A DNA stretch of 64,000 nt from Amblyomma americanum (GCF_052857255.1 NC_135504.1:138583121-138647120), one strand, 5' to 3'; shown: positions 10,866-23,440, counted from the stretch's first letter. The notes: generated by a model from the letters alone, not told the origin. Numbers and translations: made by a program.

Positions 10866-12355
10866 ACCATCGCCACCCCTCGGCCATCGACTACCGAGGC
10901 CACCACGGCACCCGTTCTGCCACCTGCCGCAAAAACATAGGCGACTTGCTTCGCTTCCATATTTTCGAATCTTCGCTATAGAGCTTCGGCTCGTTTGGCG
11001 TCACCGCAGTGACGAGAGGCCGGTTTTTGTTGTGAGAGGTTGCAAACGCGCTTCGATCTTGCTTTATACGTCTGCTCGCGGGCGTCGAATCTTGCAATAT
11101 TTTTCACAGGCGATCACAAATTCCTCGCCTGCAGTTTCATCGAGTAATTTAATACAGGCAGACATGCATGAAGCAAACGGTCATCGAAACCACGGAGCAT
11201 AAAGGATTTCCTTTTAATTCGTGGTGTTGATCAATGAGAAATTAGAAATGTAATTATTTAACGATAACTGATGAGCAAGCAGAACAAAAAACAATCACGT
11301 GCCGCGGGTGAGATCCGGCCCACGGCCTAAGAGTTTCGTATCCGGTGCACTACTAACTTGGCTACGGCGACTGCTGTCCTATCTTCTGGCAATGTAGATG
11401 CCTGGGCATGTTGGCGGAAACTCATTTTCAAACATCACGAAAAATATAGACGCAGAGAAAAGACCTATACACGAGCATGTCTTTTCCCGGCGTCCCTGTG
11501 TTTTTCGCTCTGTTTGAAAATGAATCAATCTTCTGCTCGGGGGGGGGGGGGGGGGGGGGGGGGGGGTATTATGTGTAGAACAACCGACCTTGAGAGAAGT
11601 GACAGAGTCGATCGCGGCGCCTATCAGTCATAGCATTCGTTTTATCGTGTGCATGATCAGGGCTGCTGCTTTCGCACGTCACTCATGGCGGAACACTTTA
11701 GTGCGTGGTTTTCACGGCAGAGCAGCGTCGACTGCGAGCGGCTCGCAGGCTGCCTACGACAACCAGAGTTCCGCGAAGCGTCCATGCACTACATAGAAGT
11801 CGACACTTCCATACCGTTAAAAATTTGACTGTCCCCGTAGGTTCACCTAGATTCTAGTGTTTTCCTGACTTTAATCTTACTGCTGTGCTCAATTTCACAG
11901 AGCAAAGTTTTTTTGTCTAGAACACGCAATCTTCCGAGAAGGTGTCTCGAATCGTTTTAAACAAAGAGACAGTGACTTGTGCATGGCATTTACAGCAGAT
12001 ATCAACACGGATCCACACTGCGAGTATTTTCATGAGATAAGTTTTCGTGCAGCTAATGTACTGGTAGCAAGCTGCCTTACATACTGCGAACATAATTTTC
12101 TCTGGATAAAGGAAGGCAAAAAACCTAAAAATTATTTAATTTAGCCAACCCAGGCTCTAGACGCTGCTCCAAAAAACGTTCCTACATGCAAGAGGGATGG
12201 ATTTCCCTTATAAGCTGGATGCTTTACAGAGTGAGATGGCCGACTTACGGGGAACTCTGCTGGTGTAGGAAGCATGTACAATAATCCTATGAGTGAGCGA
12301 CCGTGCACAAGTCTGCGGCGCTGTAAGCGGACGCGACTGCATAGCAGGTAGTGTT
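10866..12355. other. Unassigned sequence with one weak tRNA-like site
   Basis: No supported gene. On the minus strand 11298-11370 reads TAGCCAAGTTAGTAGTGCAC, then GGGCCGGATCTCACC: weak resemblance to the A and B boxes of a tRNA-derived SINE head, but the B box does not match GGTTCGANNCC. The poly-G run at 11539-11566 lies here. Confidence 0.4.
11539..11566 (+). repeat. Poly-G run (28 G)
   Basis: Twenty-eight consecutive guanines. Such a run can form G-quadruplexes and is hard to sequence, so its exact length is uncertain. Confidence 0.9.
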
Positions 12356-12369
12356 TGCTTATTTGCAGT

Positions 12370-12540
12370 GCTGTAGGTGTTACTGAAAAAAGTTACTAAA
12401 TACGTTCGTCGTTACGCTAAAAAAAAGGAACGCGTTACCGCTCTACGTTAGTTGAAAAATGAAAAAAAAATGTAACACGTTACCATTACCGTTAGCGAAA
12501 GAAAGTACCGCACGTTACTTTGCCGTTACTCCATGGACAA
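12370..12540. repeat. GTTAC/GTAAC-rich segment, left of CR1
   Basis: About ten GTTAC or GTAAC pentamers in 170 bp, in phrases such as AAAAGTTACTAAATACGTTC, GAACGCGTTACCGC, GTAACACGTTACC and CGTTACTTTGCCGTTACTCC. The matching segment at 17268-17445 lies on the other side of the CR1-like element, so the LINE may have inserted within one larger repeat. Confidence 0.7.
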
Positions 12541-13163
12541 ATTTTAATTACTGCGTCTTCCCTGCAAGAACTCACGACAACAATTTGATACAGCTCATAT
12601 TTAGAATAAACCTTCAGTCCCAAACAACGATTTTACCGGAAATCCTGATTTAACGAGAATACTTTGTCCAAATGTGCCGGTGCTTAGCAACGTTATAGTG
12701 GCCTAAAGTTGCCTGTAGTGTTACATGTGATGGCTTCTAACTCTGACACACGGTGAGGCCATTTTCTGAATGTGACAATAAACACAAAATGACACTTCAT
12801 CATCAATTATAACTTACCAAAGAAAACATAGCTGAACTCTCAACAAATTTACAGTTATTCTGAAAAATATGATGTTCCAAAATGCCCGGCATGCTTCCAC
12901 TCTTTAGAGTTTTGCATGTGTGAGTGGTTTGGGAAGGGGAGCCAGGTGAAAGCAAGTGTGTGAATGCGTGTTCGTGCACGTTATTCGTGCTTTATGGGTA
13001 TTCTGTCTTTTTTATTTAGGGCAGCTGTTTTCTAGCACGCAAGAAGGGTCGCCGAGAACACCTGTACATTTTCTTTATTTGCGACATCATCATAGGTGTA
13101 TCGCGCCCATTTAAGCACTGGCAATCACCGAGCGCCTTCAGTGGGCATGGAACAGCAGCAGCA
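12541..13163. other. Unassigned sequence left of the CR1-like element
   Basis: AT-rich, no frame of interest. The 5' boundary of the CR1-like element cannot be fixed by eye and could lie anywhere in about 12900-13160. Confidence 0.4.
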
Positions 13164-14141
13164 ATGCAGCAACGACCAATGTTCTTCTGTTTCTTGGTGC
13201 AGGTCAGTTCATGTCCTTCTTTGCACTGTAAACGCACAAGTAATGTCAACCTGCTGCTTGTGCCATGCCCAAGCGTATTCATGTGCATTGTCTGCGATTG
13301 TGTATATGTGCTGAAATTATTGCTCTTAGGTGGCGACATTGAACAGAACTCAGGGCCCCCTAAAAAAGATTCTAGCCAGTCCAATGATGACGCAGTCACT
13401 CTGTTAAAATCTTTAAACGAAAAAATTGACAAGAATCATAGCGAAATACTCTCCTAGATCAATGAAGTTCGGCAAACACAAACAAAGCTTGAGCGTCAGA
13501 TGGCCAGTATGAACGATAGGCTTGTTGCCGTCGAAGAAAAAGTAGCTGCCTCGCAGGCCTCCAGCGCCTTTGACATTACCCAGGAAGTGTCTGAGGCTGT
13601 ACAGAATGAAGCAGAGGCGTTTCATAAACGACTCGACGACCTCGAAGACAGGTCACGACGCGATAATCTACTTTTCCACGGCCTCCTTGACACGCAAAAC
13701 GAAACATGGGATGAATCTGAAAAGCTCGTGCGTGAAAAGCTTCTTTCTGAAATGGACCTTAAGCTACCCAGCGAGGCCATAGCACGCGCGCATCGGCTGG
13801 GTAAATTTTCGAATGACAAATGCCGTCCTGTCATAGTCAAGTTTACGAATTTTAAGATCCGAGAAGCCGTGTTTACTGAACGGAGCAAAATGAAAAATGC
13901 TGGGTTAAAGGTTACGGAAGATTTCTGCTTGTCAACTCGCAACGCACGTAAAAAACTTTTTGACTTTGGACAAGCAAGTGGAGAGAAGTACGCTATTCGT
14001 CAGAACAAATTGTTCATAAAGAATAAGTGTTACATCTACATTTCGGCATCAGATAGCATCTGTGAATATCATATCAATAACCAAGCATCCCCACGCAACC
14101 CTGATAGTAGTGCCTTGCCTGCCGATCTTTCTACCGCGTAG
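13164..14141 (+). pseudogene. CR1/L2-type ORF1, one nonsense codon
   Basis: One reading frame runs from 13164 to 14141 with a single TAG at about 13456-13458. N-terminal part: hydrophobic stretch, then DIEQNSGP at 13335-13358, which matches the 2A-like motif DxExNPGP apart from Ser for the first Pro. After the stop: coiled coil (about 13460-13640), then DLEDRSRRDNLLFHGL, RAHRLGKF and RPVIVKFTNFKIRE, the conserved RNA-binding core of LINE ORF1 proteins, and a C-terminal domain ending near 14060. Known role of such proteins: RNA binding and chaperone activity during retrotransposition. The only visible break is the single stop. Confidence 0.85.
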
Positions 14142-14159
14142 CTACCTGCTCGTGGTCAT

Positions 14160-16967
14160 GAGCTTCCAAATGACATATGTGTTTTGTTCTCTAATATTCA
14201 TAGTGTTGTTAACAAGCGTGATGATCTGTGTACTATCATCGACACGTGCGATGCAGACATTCTGGTCCTCACCGAAACCTGGCCGAATTCAAAGATTTCT
14301 AATGATGAAATATTAAACTGCGAAAAGGATTTCATTACTTATCGATGTGACCGTGGAGACAGAATAGGAGGCGGTGTTCTGATAGCGGTCGCTGATCATC
14401 TGCATTCTTCACACGTGTCACTTGTTTCTTCACTAGAAATTGTATGCACCTCTATACGCATTAATCATCGAGACGTAATCTTCTGCGCATGCTATCGCCC
14501 TCCAAATGCTCCATCGTCTTTCTGCAGTGAACTTTACGACGTGCTCAATCGCATTTTAGTTAGGCTTCCTTCTTCGCCAATCTTTTTACTTGGCGATTTC
14601 AACATGCCAAAAATAATTTGGTCTGGCGCGTTCCCTTCCACTCTGGATTCGTCACCTGACACGATTGGCTTCATAAATCTGTGCACTGACTTCAATTTTT
14701 CTCAGCTCATTACCCAGCCAACCCGTATCACCACTACTAGCGCTAACATTCTTGATCTTGTTCTAACTACGCTTCCTGAGCTAGTTCTTTCATTGGCATT
14801 TCTACCAGGCCTCAGTGACCACTCGATCATCCAGTTTGACCTTAAAGATACTAGCACACGTGTGCGACCTAATCCCAAATATATCAGAGTTTATTAAAAG
14901 GCAAATTTTCCGTCGATTAATGCTCAACTCGAAATCTTCTTAGGAGAGTGCATGCCAAACTTTTATAACCGTACTGTGGAAACGAACTGGCGCCTTTTTA
15001 ATGAAAAAGTTCATTTTCTCGTCCAAAAACACATACCTTTACGCGTCATATCAGGCAAGCAACGTTCCCCGTGGTTCACTGCCGCATTAAAACGCCTTTT
15101 AAGTAAAAAAAAAAACGGGGTTATCGTAGAGCGAAAACCACCGGTTGCCCTGATCACTGGGATGTGTATCATGCCATAACATCTGAGTATCGAAAAGCCT
15201 TAAGAAACGCCAAGCAGGTTTTCTTCCAGAGTACGCTCCCGTTTTTGTTGGTTGATAATGCCAAAACATTTTGGAACATCATTTCTGGTCCCAAGCATAA
15301 AGCAATAGCTCTGAACGATAAAAGCGGCGCAGCCATTCCTTCATCAGAATGCCCTCAAGTGCTAAACGACGCCTTCTCAAATACTTTTTTACAGCAATCA
15401 TCTGTTTCTCTGCCCTCTTTTCAGCCTGTGCAGAATACATTAATGGACCCAATTGTGTTTGACAGTCTTGGTATAGAAAAACTAATTGATAATCTCAAAA
15501 TTTCTTCGTCTTCGGGAATCGACGACATAAATTCTAAATTTTTAAAGAATACAAGTGTTTATTCTTCCATTTACTTGTGTGCACTGTTTTCGCAATCTTT
15601 GAATTCAGGAAAGCTACCCGGGAACTGGAAGGTGGGTAAGGTGGTACCAATATTCAAGTCTGGTGATACTCATTGTGCTCTTAATTACAGACCCATATCA
15701 TTAACGAGTGTCCCGTGTAAACTGTTTGAACATGTCATTTATTCTAATCTGATTAAATTTCTAGAAATCGTTCGTTTTTTTCCCTCATCAGCATGGCTTT
15801 CGTCAATCATTTTCTTGTGAAACGCAACTCATTTCCTTCACCCATGATTTATTTGATGCATTAGACACGGGATTTTTCATTGACTGTGTATTTTTAGATT
15901 TTCAGAAAGCATTCGATCTTGTTAATCACCAACTACTTTGTTTTAAGCTCGGCAAACTAAACATCAACCCAAACATTCTTTCATGGATCGAGAGTTTTTT
16001 GCGTAACAGAACTCAGTTCATCACTGCAAATAACGCTGATTCCTCACCATGCTCTGTTACCTCCGGCGTGCCTCAAGGTTCCGTGCTCGGGCCGCTATTG
16101 TTTCTAAAATACATTAACGATCTACCAATTTCTATTAACTCCACAGTTAGGCTTTTCGCAGATTACTGCGTTATTTATCGAGTAATCAAATCCGCTTCAG
16201 ACTCATCCTTACTTCAAAGTGACCTAAATAAGGTATCTAATTGGTGTAATATTTGGCTCATGAGACTGAATACTAACAAGTGTAAGGTCATGCGTATTTC
16301 ACACCGGTCTGCTAACGAAAATCTTATTCCCTACAATATTTCAGGTTCTCTCCTTGAGCAAGTTACCACATATAAATATTTAGGGGTTCATATAACTGCT
16401 AACCTTTCATGGCAGGCACACGTTGATTATATTGTTAACAATGCTAACCGCATGCTTGGCTACTTGCGTCGTAATTTTTCCATGGCTCCATCTTCTTTAA
16501 AACTGCTACTCTATAAAACCTTAGTTAGATCTAAATTAGAATATGCGTGCTCCGTGTGGGACCCGGGACTTGAAACTCTTACTAATCAGTTAGAGTCAGT
16601 ACAGAATCGTAGCGCCCGATTTATTTTGTCTAATTTTTCCCGCACTGCTAGTGTAACTAAAATGAAAAATACTTTCATCCTTCCTAGCCTTTCCCTTCAT
16701 AGAAAACTCACGGGAATACTAACTTTTCACAAGATTTACTACCACAATCATCAGCTAAAACGGGATCTTCTATTTGAACCATCGTTCATATCACCTCGCA
16801 CGGATCATCGCCACAAGGTACGCATTCCATACTGCCGAAGCAATGCATATTTTAACTCGTTTATACCCAAGACGGCGAGCGATTGGAACCACCTGCCCAC
16901 CTTGGTTGCCGACATTTCTGACACCTGTTTATTCAAAAATGCCGCGGAAAACTATGTGTTTGACTAG
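14160..16967 (+). pseudogene. CR1/L2-type ORF2: AP endonuclease and reverse transcriptase
   Basis: The endonuclease (about 14180-14850) shows the SNIHSVVNK start, LTETW, GGGVLIAV, YRPPNAP, LLGDFNMP and LSDHS motifs. The linker continues to 15180 through a stop at 14895-14897 and a frameshift near the A-run at 15106. RT: NYRPISLTSVPCKLFEHV (about 15685), a frameshift near 15790, CVFLDFQKAFDLVNH (about 15885), SGVPQGSVLGPLLF (about 16065), then FADYC at 16155-16169, where the usual motif is FADDC: the second catalytic Asp is Tyr (codon TAC, 16164-16166). LMRLNTNKCKVM and YKYLGVHI follow. The frame ends with YVFD at 16964. Not functional. Confidence 0.9.
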
Positions 16968-17136
16968 GCTGTTTTCTTACGTAATCTGATTTGTGTTTTG
17001 TTCAAGCTTACGTTTTTTTCATTCCTAGCTGTATTACATTACATTTTCCATTTACTTTTTGTTTTCATTTTGCAGCATTGTTTTTACTTTTTTGTCCACT
17101 CCCTTCTGTAACGCCCCACTGGGGCCCTGAAGGTAT

Positions 17137-17141
17137 TGTAA

Positions 17142-17200
<59 letters not shown>

Positions 17201-17203
17201 ATA
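17137..17203 (+). repeat. (AAAT)n microsatellite tail of the CR1-like LINE
   Basis: About 16 tetranucleotide units directly after AAGGTATTGTAATAA. Tandem short repeats of this kind are the normal 3' end of CR1/L2/Jockey-group LINEs, used instead of poly(A). It marks the 3' boundary of the insertion. Confidence 0.9.
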
Positions 17204-17267
17204 GGTGTCCTGCACTTTTTTCTGAAGAAGGAGGGCGGAGGGGGGGGGGGGGTAAAAATTGGATTGA

Positions 17268-17445
17268 AAAGTAACTTGTAACGTTCCTTCCTTTTTACTA
17301 TTATTTTTTAATAAAACCACTACCACCACCACGTGACACCTCGCGCTAGCCAAAAATGTTAACGCAAGTACGTTACCCGTTACATTTCCGAAATGGTAAC
17401 GAGTACGTTACTAAGATACCGAAAAAAGTAACGCGTTACCGCCAA
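17268..17445. repeat. GTTAC/GTAAC-rich segment, right of CR1
   Basis: Phrases AAAAGTAACTTGTAACGTTC, CAAGTACGTTACCCGTTAC, GGTAACGAGTACGTTAC and AAAAGTAACGCGTTACCGCC. Compare 12370-12540, which holds GAACGCGTTACCGC. A poly-G tract (17240-17252) and a TACTACCACC run lie nearby. The source element is not recognised. Confidence 0.7.
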
Positions 17446-18179
17446 AACTGCTTATTTGAAATATTCAAACGTTGCAAGGTCTGTTTAATTATTCAAATAT
17501 ACTGCGCGTTCTCACGTTAACAAAGCGTTCGATCGTCTCAATGCAGTAGAATTCAACTGCAAGACACTGGCAGAAATATACGAGGCTGAGTTTGAAGGTG
17601 CAGATTTTTACAAATGAATCTGCTCTGCAAATCAAGAAAATTTTTTGAAAGCCAGTTTTGTAAATGTTAATTTAGCGGAATGAAAAGTCCGGCCAATTTT
17701 AGCTGCAACATCCACCTAAAACGTTGGATATGTTTCATTCCAACTTCGCTCTTGGTTTAGGTTTTGCGACTTGCATGCGGTATGACCTCTGAAAATGGTT
17801 TAAATATATGCTTCAATAAATCTTCCGAGGCTCGTTGGTTCCTAAGGGTACTTCGCTTCAATAGCGGAAAAAAAATGTGCATAGGCGTATCAAAGAATAC
17901 GTTTACTGCACGTTCGAGCACACACATCTGATTTTATATTATAAAGCCTGGAAAGGCGAGTTTATACGTTCCCAGTTTTCAATAAGATGCAATGCATAAA
18001 GAAGTCTTGAAAGACGGAGCGAGAACAACATAAAACAAAAAACTAAAACGACGATTAACGTGCCCTAAGAGACCTGGCACCAGTAAGGCTCATTTTAATG
18101 CGAAAGCACTTATTCGGCCCCCAAAACCCAACAAGAATCTTCTCTGTCTCTTTGGATCCTGCGCCTCTGGCCAGCAATC
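17446..18179. other. Unassigned sequence
   Basis: AT-rich, stops in all frames, no motif recognised. Confidence 0.5.
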
Positions 18180-18290
18180 GTGAAGTTAAAACAGAAATCA
18201 CATCAATATCCATGACTGGGAGCAGAACCCGCGGTGGCGCGAACATACCAACTTGAAAGGCCGCTGCGCCAGAGCACTAATTTATCGACG
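18180..18290 (-). repeat. tRNA-like SINE head, second type (-)
   Basis: On the minus strand: GCTCTGGCGCAGCGGCC (A-box-like TGGCGCAGCGG), about 35 nt, then CGCGGGTTCTGCTCCCAG (B-box-like; one base off GGTTCGATTCC). The downstream part toward 18055 may be its body. The sequence differs from the Ruka-like head, so this is probably another tRNA-derived family. Confidence 0.45.
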
Positions 18291-18407
18291 CAGCCTAACA
18301 CGCATCGTGTTAAACTGCAGCGCACTCTCTCGCTGTGCATTGCATATCGTCATATTTATCAACTTCCACCTGTTGCGTGATCATATCAGATCATCTTACC
18401 CTTAAAA

Positions 18408-18455
18408 GTATAGGTGAGCGCTATCAAAATACGGAAAGGGACGAACCCGCAGTGG
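18408..18455 (+). repeat. Fragment of the PLE-like hairpin arm
   Basis: TAGGTGAGCGCTATCAAAAT followed by ACGGAAAGGGACGAACCCGC is nearly the same as the arm at 19685-19725 and the reverse complement of 19855-19895. No second arm or TSD here. Confidence 0.7.
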
Positions 18456-19626
18456 TAGCTTTTTTGTCATCTTACCCTATATTAGAGCATAACCCGAGTC
18501 TAATATCGTCGCCAGGCGTGCCGACTTCCGAGCAAAGCAAAATCATGAGCCAATCAGGCTAAACAGTTTCGTACGTCTACTCGGTTTCACTACGTTGAAA
18601 TTCCAGCATTTTTCGCATAGACAATTTTACGAGAGCCTTTCTATCGCTCGACCAATGAGCTGACGCGCTGTGCTATGGTGGTGAGCTGATAATTGCATTG
18701 AATTTATATTAATTAATTTAATTTCCACCTGTCATAGTGGGCAGCTTGTCACGTGTTCGCCGTGGCAGGCGAGCCGCCTCCTTTTTCGTGACACGGACGA
18801 AAGCCAGCATTTCTGGTGAACGGAACCTCTGATGCAATCGCGTTAACAAATAGGTAAAAGAAAATCGCTCAATGAATTATTCATGGCTCTTATTGCTTTC
18901 CTGTTATGTTCGTTTCATCTTCTCGAAGTGTTATTCCAGTCATCTGACATAAATACGTTTTAGTTTTTTTTTGTTTTTGCATGCTGCGAACACCATAAAT
19001 TTGGTTGGCTGGCTTTCTGAAATAAAGTGAAAAGTTTGCTCTCGACCATGCGGTATGTGTTCCTTCCGTCTTTTTCCGCGCGGCTGAAACCAAGCACTAG
19101 CAAAAGATGTTTGTAACCGCGGTGTGAAATTATGGTAACCCGTCTATTGATAATGTGTCGAGCTACTTATATGTCTCTACATATGGGATATTCAAATGTC
19201 ACGGGCGCCATTGTCTTCTCCAGCGTTATTTACAGCAGTGTAGGCCAGAGCAGGAGGACACAATCCTATTAGACACGCCGGTGGTCTTTCCCAGCGCTCC
19301 TAGACAACAAAATGGCAGTCGGTGTAACTGCGGTGAATACTCTTTTTTTTATGTGCGCACAACACCTATTTGGCCCAAAGAAAATGACAACCGCATAACG
19401 GGTTCTAAATGTTTTCCAGTTCTTTATATAGTTTGTTAGGAATAAAGGTTTATGCCTACTTTTTTCTCTTTTTCTTCAGCGCCTAATAATACATAAATAT
19501 CCAGTGGACACGCGTGCGTGGCACATTTGGCGTTTTTACCCACTACAAATTTATTTACACAGACTGCAGCCCCACAGGCATTATTGCAGGAGTGGGGATG
19601 TAGGATGTGGGGCAAGCAGTGCAAAT
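18456..19626. other. Unassigned sequence
   Basis: No supported gene. Frames such as 19155-19439 (+) have no recognisable domain. Nothing else repeated within the window was seen here. Confidence 0.5.
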
Positions 19627-19638
19627 ATGTATGTTGAC

Positions 19639-19905
19639 AAAAGAGCTACAACTGGGGCTAGTTGGAAATGCATCCATGAAGGTATTGGTGAGCGCTATCA
19701 AAATAGGGAAAGGGATGAACACGCAGGCAAAGCGCTTTCTAACAACTGTTTATTCTCTGCGCTCTCCCCTCTTCTGTTTCTGATTTGAAGTTAATATGTG
19801 TACATAGCCATGTTTCTTCCGATAATAAACAGTTGTTAGAAAGCGCTTTGTCCTGTGTGTTCGTCCCTTTCCGTATTTTGATAGCGCTCACCAATACCTT
19901 CAAGG
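19639..19905 (-). mobile_element. 267-bp PLE-like hairpin insertion with 12-bp TSD
   Basis: ATGTATGTTGAC occurs at 19627-19638 and 19906-19917. The insert opens AAAAGAGCTACAACTGGGGC, TAGTTGG, the same head as the insert at 9127. It then has inverted arms: about 19679-19753 pairs with about 19827-19902 (AAGGTATTGGTGAGCGCTAT... against ...ATAGCGCTCACCAATACCTT), around a 70-base loop. The arm contains AATAAACAGTTGTTAGAAAG, the PLE-type terminal module. No coding capacity. Confidence 0.85.
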
Positions 19906-20078
19906 ATGTATGTTGACGCATGCATGATACATGCATATAAGTAGAGACAAGATAGAACATACAATGAACAAAACATGGGTGGCAATTACATTCAATAGCC
20001 GCCAAATTTGCGCAAGTGCGAGGGAACGAATTTCGCCGGGCAGGGAGTTAGAGCTTTCGATGGTACGTGGGAAGGAGC

Positions 20079-21463
<1,385 letters not shown>

Positions 21464-21504
21464 TCACGGCCAGACTTTCCGCTTCTCACCTCGTGGGTAG
21501 TCGT

Positions 21505-21600
21505 TGTTGTTGTCCTATCAAAGCATGGCACATACCCACACTGGGGATCGGCCAAGAATAGGGTGGCTATTCACCTGTACGCAGTTAATAGAAAAAAGAA
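21505..21600 (-). repeat. 3' end of the I-like LINE (-)
   Basis: The minus strand of GGCACATACCCACACTGGGG, ATCGGCCAAGAATAGGGTGG, CTATTCACCTG matches the 3' UTR of the LINE copies at 47690-47777 and 51660-51746, and the GTTGTTGTTGTC at 21500 is the reversed (AAC)n tail. Hence a short, 5'-truncated LINE fragment placed just after the Gypsy remnant. Confidence 0.75.
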
Positions 21601-21845
21601 AAACGCGCGAGAACGCAACACCAGTGGATTCTTCCTCATGAACGGAAAAAGCAGAAAAAGGAAAAGCGAAAAGAAAACGGGTAGTTAGTGTGAGGACCTT
21701 ATGTGCCTTCGTCGTCGTCGCCTCTCTGGCTGCGACTTCATTCTCCTTGACCTGTAAGTTCCAATCGTCATGGCTTGGCGCTGTTCGCTGGGAGCACGTC
21801 TCTGCCAGCGGGTGAGAATAAACGTCTTCCGTGAAGGCTCCCCTT

Positions 21846-21957
<112 letters not shown>

Positions 21958-21960
21958 CAT

Positions 21961-22062
21961 ACATGGAGGAACCCAACAGTCACCTAATCCGCACTATAAA
22001 TTTAATAAAAAAGACATTCCCCAATGCACCTTGGTTTCGGTGACTGTTGGAATCCTTCATGT
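21961..22062. repeat. Inverted repeat between two TA arrays
   Basis: ACATGGAGGAACCCAACAGT + CACC (21961-21984) pairs with GGTGACTGTTGGAATCCTTC + ATGT (22039-22062): 21 of 24 positions complementary, spacer 54 bases. TA arrays stand immediately left and about 40 bp to the right. Confidence 0.8.
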
Positions 22063-22101
22063 ATTTCTCAAACGAGCCCCTCATTTCCCTTAACTTGTCT
22101 G

Positions 22102-22103
<2 letters not shown>

Positions 22104-22180
<77 letters not shown>
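22104..22180. repeat. (TA)n microsatellite
   Basis: About 38 AT units, third array of this cluster. Confidence 0.95.
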
Positions 22181-22183
<3 letters not shown>

Positions 22184-22243
22184 ACAAAACTCGGCCCATA
22201 TTAAACATATCACGTGGTGCGCCGGTGTAGGTAAAGTGGTAGC

Positions 22244-23160
22244 TACGCGGCCGCGCGCGGCGCAGCAAGGAAGAGCTCGGTTGTGCGGCTAGTATGCTTC
22301 GTATAAAAAGAAAGGGCGCAGCGCGTTCGCCATCGCGCCCGCGAGCTGTAAAATAAAACAAAAAACAGCGGGGGAAGGAGCCCCGGAGAGAGTGTAACTT
22401 TGCACACGTTGCTGTCCTTTCTCTCAGCTCGTCGGCGCGGCGCCAAAGTAAATATAGCCACGCGCGGCGTCGATTTCTCCAGAACGTCTGAGTAGTTTCA
22501 ACTCATCGTCGACGGAGAGGGCATGACCTTGACCGCGCTAAAGTGATACCTTCTCCCCTTCACTCTCGCGGTGGCGTCTTCGCATGCGAGAAGGAACCAG
22601 AAATTTCTGGAAGCTTGTCTCCGCGCTTGACCAATGGGGTCGCGCGCCTGGCGCGAGAAGGAGAAGGAGTTTGTGCAGTTGAAGCTGCGTGTATGTGCGC
22701 GCCTGCCTTGGCGCGAAGAACAGATGTGGCCTATAAATGAGAGGCTTGAACCGCTGTCTGTTAGCCCGAGCCGCCGTTTAGGCTTCCGAGAAGCGCGCGC
22801 GCTCGACTCCCGGGAGGACACCACTCGCCCAGCCATGGACCAGCGAGGCAACGTGTGCCAGTCTGCGGACAGACTCTGTCGTGCTCCTCAGGTCTTCGGA
22901 CTGTCGCAGCGCCCGGTGAACAAATTGTGTTTTGTTTGATTGTCTCTCTCTGTGTTAGTCCACTTTAAGTGCAAAGGTTTTCTTAATATGTAATCTCTCT
23001 CTATTGTTATTTTGCACGAGTTGCATTGTATCTTTAAATTACTTCGTATCTGCCCGTACGAGTGATTGTGAAATCGTCTGTATCGTCTCCTTGCTGTATA
23101 AACTTTGTTTTGTTTTGTGTACCTTTGGCTTCGACCCGTTCTCTGGCTTGCAACCGGCGA
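22244..23160 (+). promoter_or_regulatory. GC-rich LTR- or promoter-like segment
   Basis: The segment is clearly more GC-rich than its surroundings, with many CpGs. It contains CCAAT at about 22630 and CTATAAATGAG at about 22730, a good TATA box, followed 80-150 bp later by a T-rich TTTGTTTGATTGTCTCTCTC region and short T-rich repeats up to 23120. Promoter, then U/T-rich 3' part, is the plan of a solo LTR, but I could not find its ends, a TSD or an adjacent pol. A host promoter without a visible gene is the alternative. A 34-codon ORF at about 22834 has no known domain. Confidence 0.3.
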
Positions 23161-23199
23161 AAGCTGGGAAACTACATTTGTTGCACTTTTGTGCAACAA

Positions 23200-23440
23200 A
23201 AGTAGTTGCCAGTATATGTACGCAGAATGTGCCTAGAGAATATATGCACGCAGAACCAAAGAACCACACAAAGACATCAGCGCAAACAGCAAGTAGGTTA
23301 AATGACACTGTCATTAATAATTTCATGCGTTGCCCAGATATATAGGTGTAACAGAACCCTAGGTGATGCACTTATCCCCTTTTGTTTTGATAAAATATGC
23401 CTACCTGATTTCCCGTGCTTAGCGAACCTGATGAGCATAA
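23200..23440 (-). repeat. Dispersed repeat Y, copy 1 (-)
   Basis: Read on the minus strand, TCATCAGGTTCGCTAAGCAC, GGGAAATCA, TTTTATCAAAACAA, GATAAGTGCATCA, GCATGAAATTATTAATG and GTGTGGTTCTTTGGTTCTG are collinear with the plus strand at 26026-26260. No domain seen. Confidence 0.75.

Larger units (their letters stand above)
13164..17203 (+). mobile_element. CR1/L2-type LINE, nearly full coding length, inactive
   Basis: Order: ORF1 (2A-like motif, coiled coil, RNA-binding domain), AP endonuclease, RT, short 3' UTR, (AAAT)n tail. No RNase H, which separates it from the I-like LINEs here. The 3' UTR has ACGCCCCACTGGGGCCC immediately before the tetranucleotide tail, and a reversed relative of that end is at 36447. 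Disabled by a nonsense codon in ORF1, a stop near 14895, frameshifts near 15110 and 15790, and an altered RT catalytic motif. No TSD found. Confidence 0.85.
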
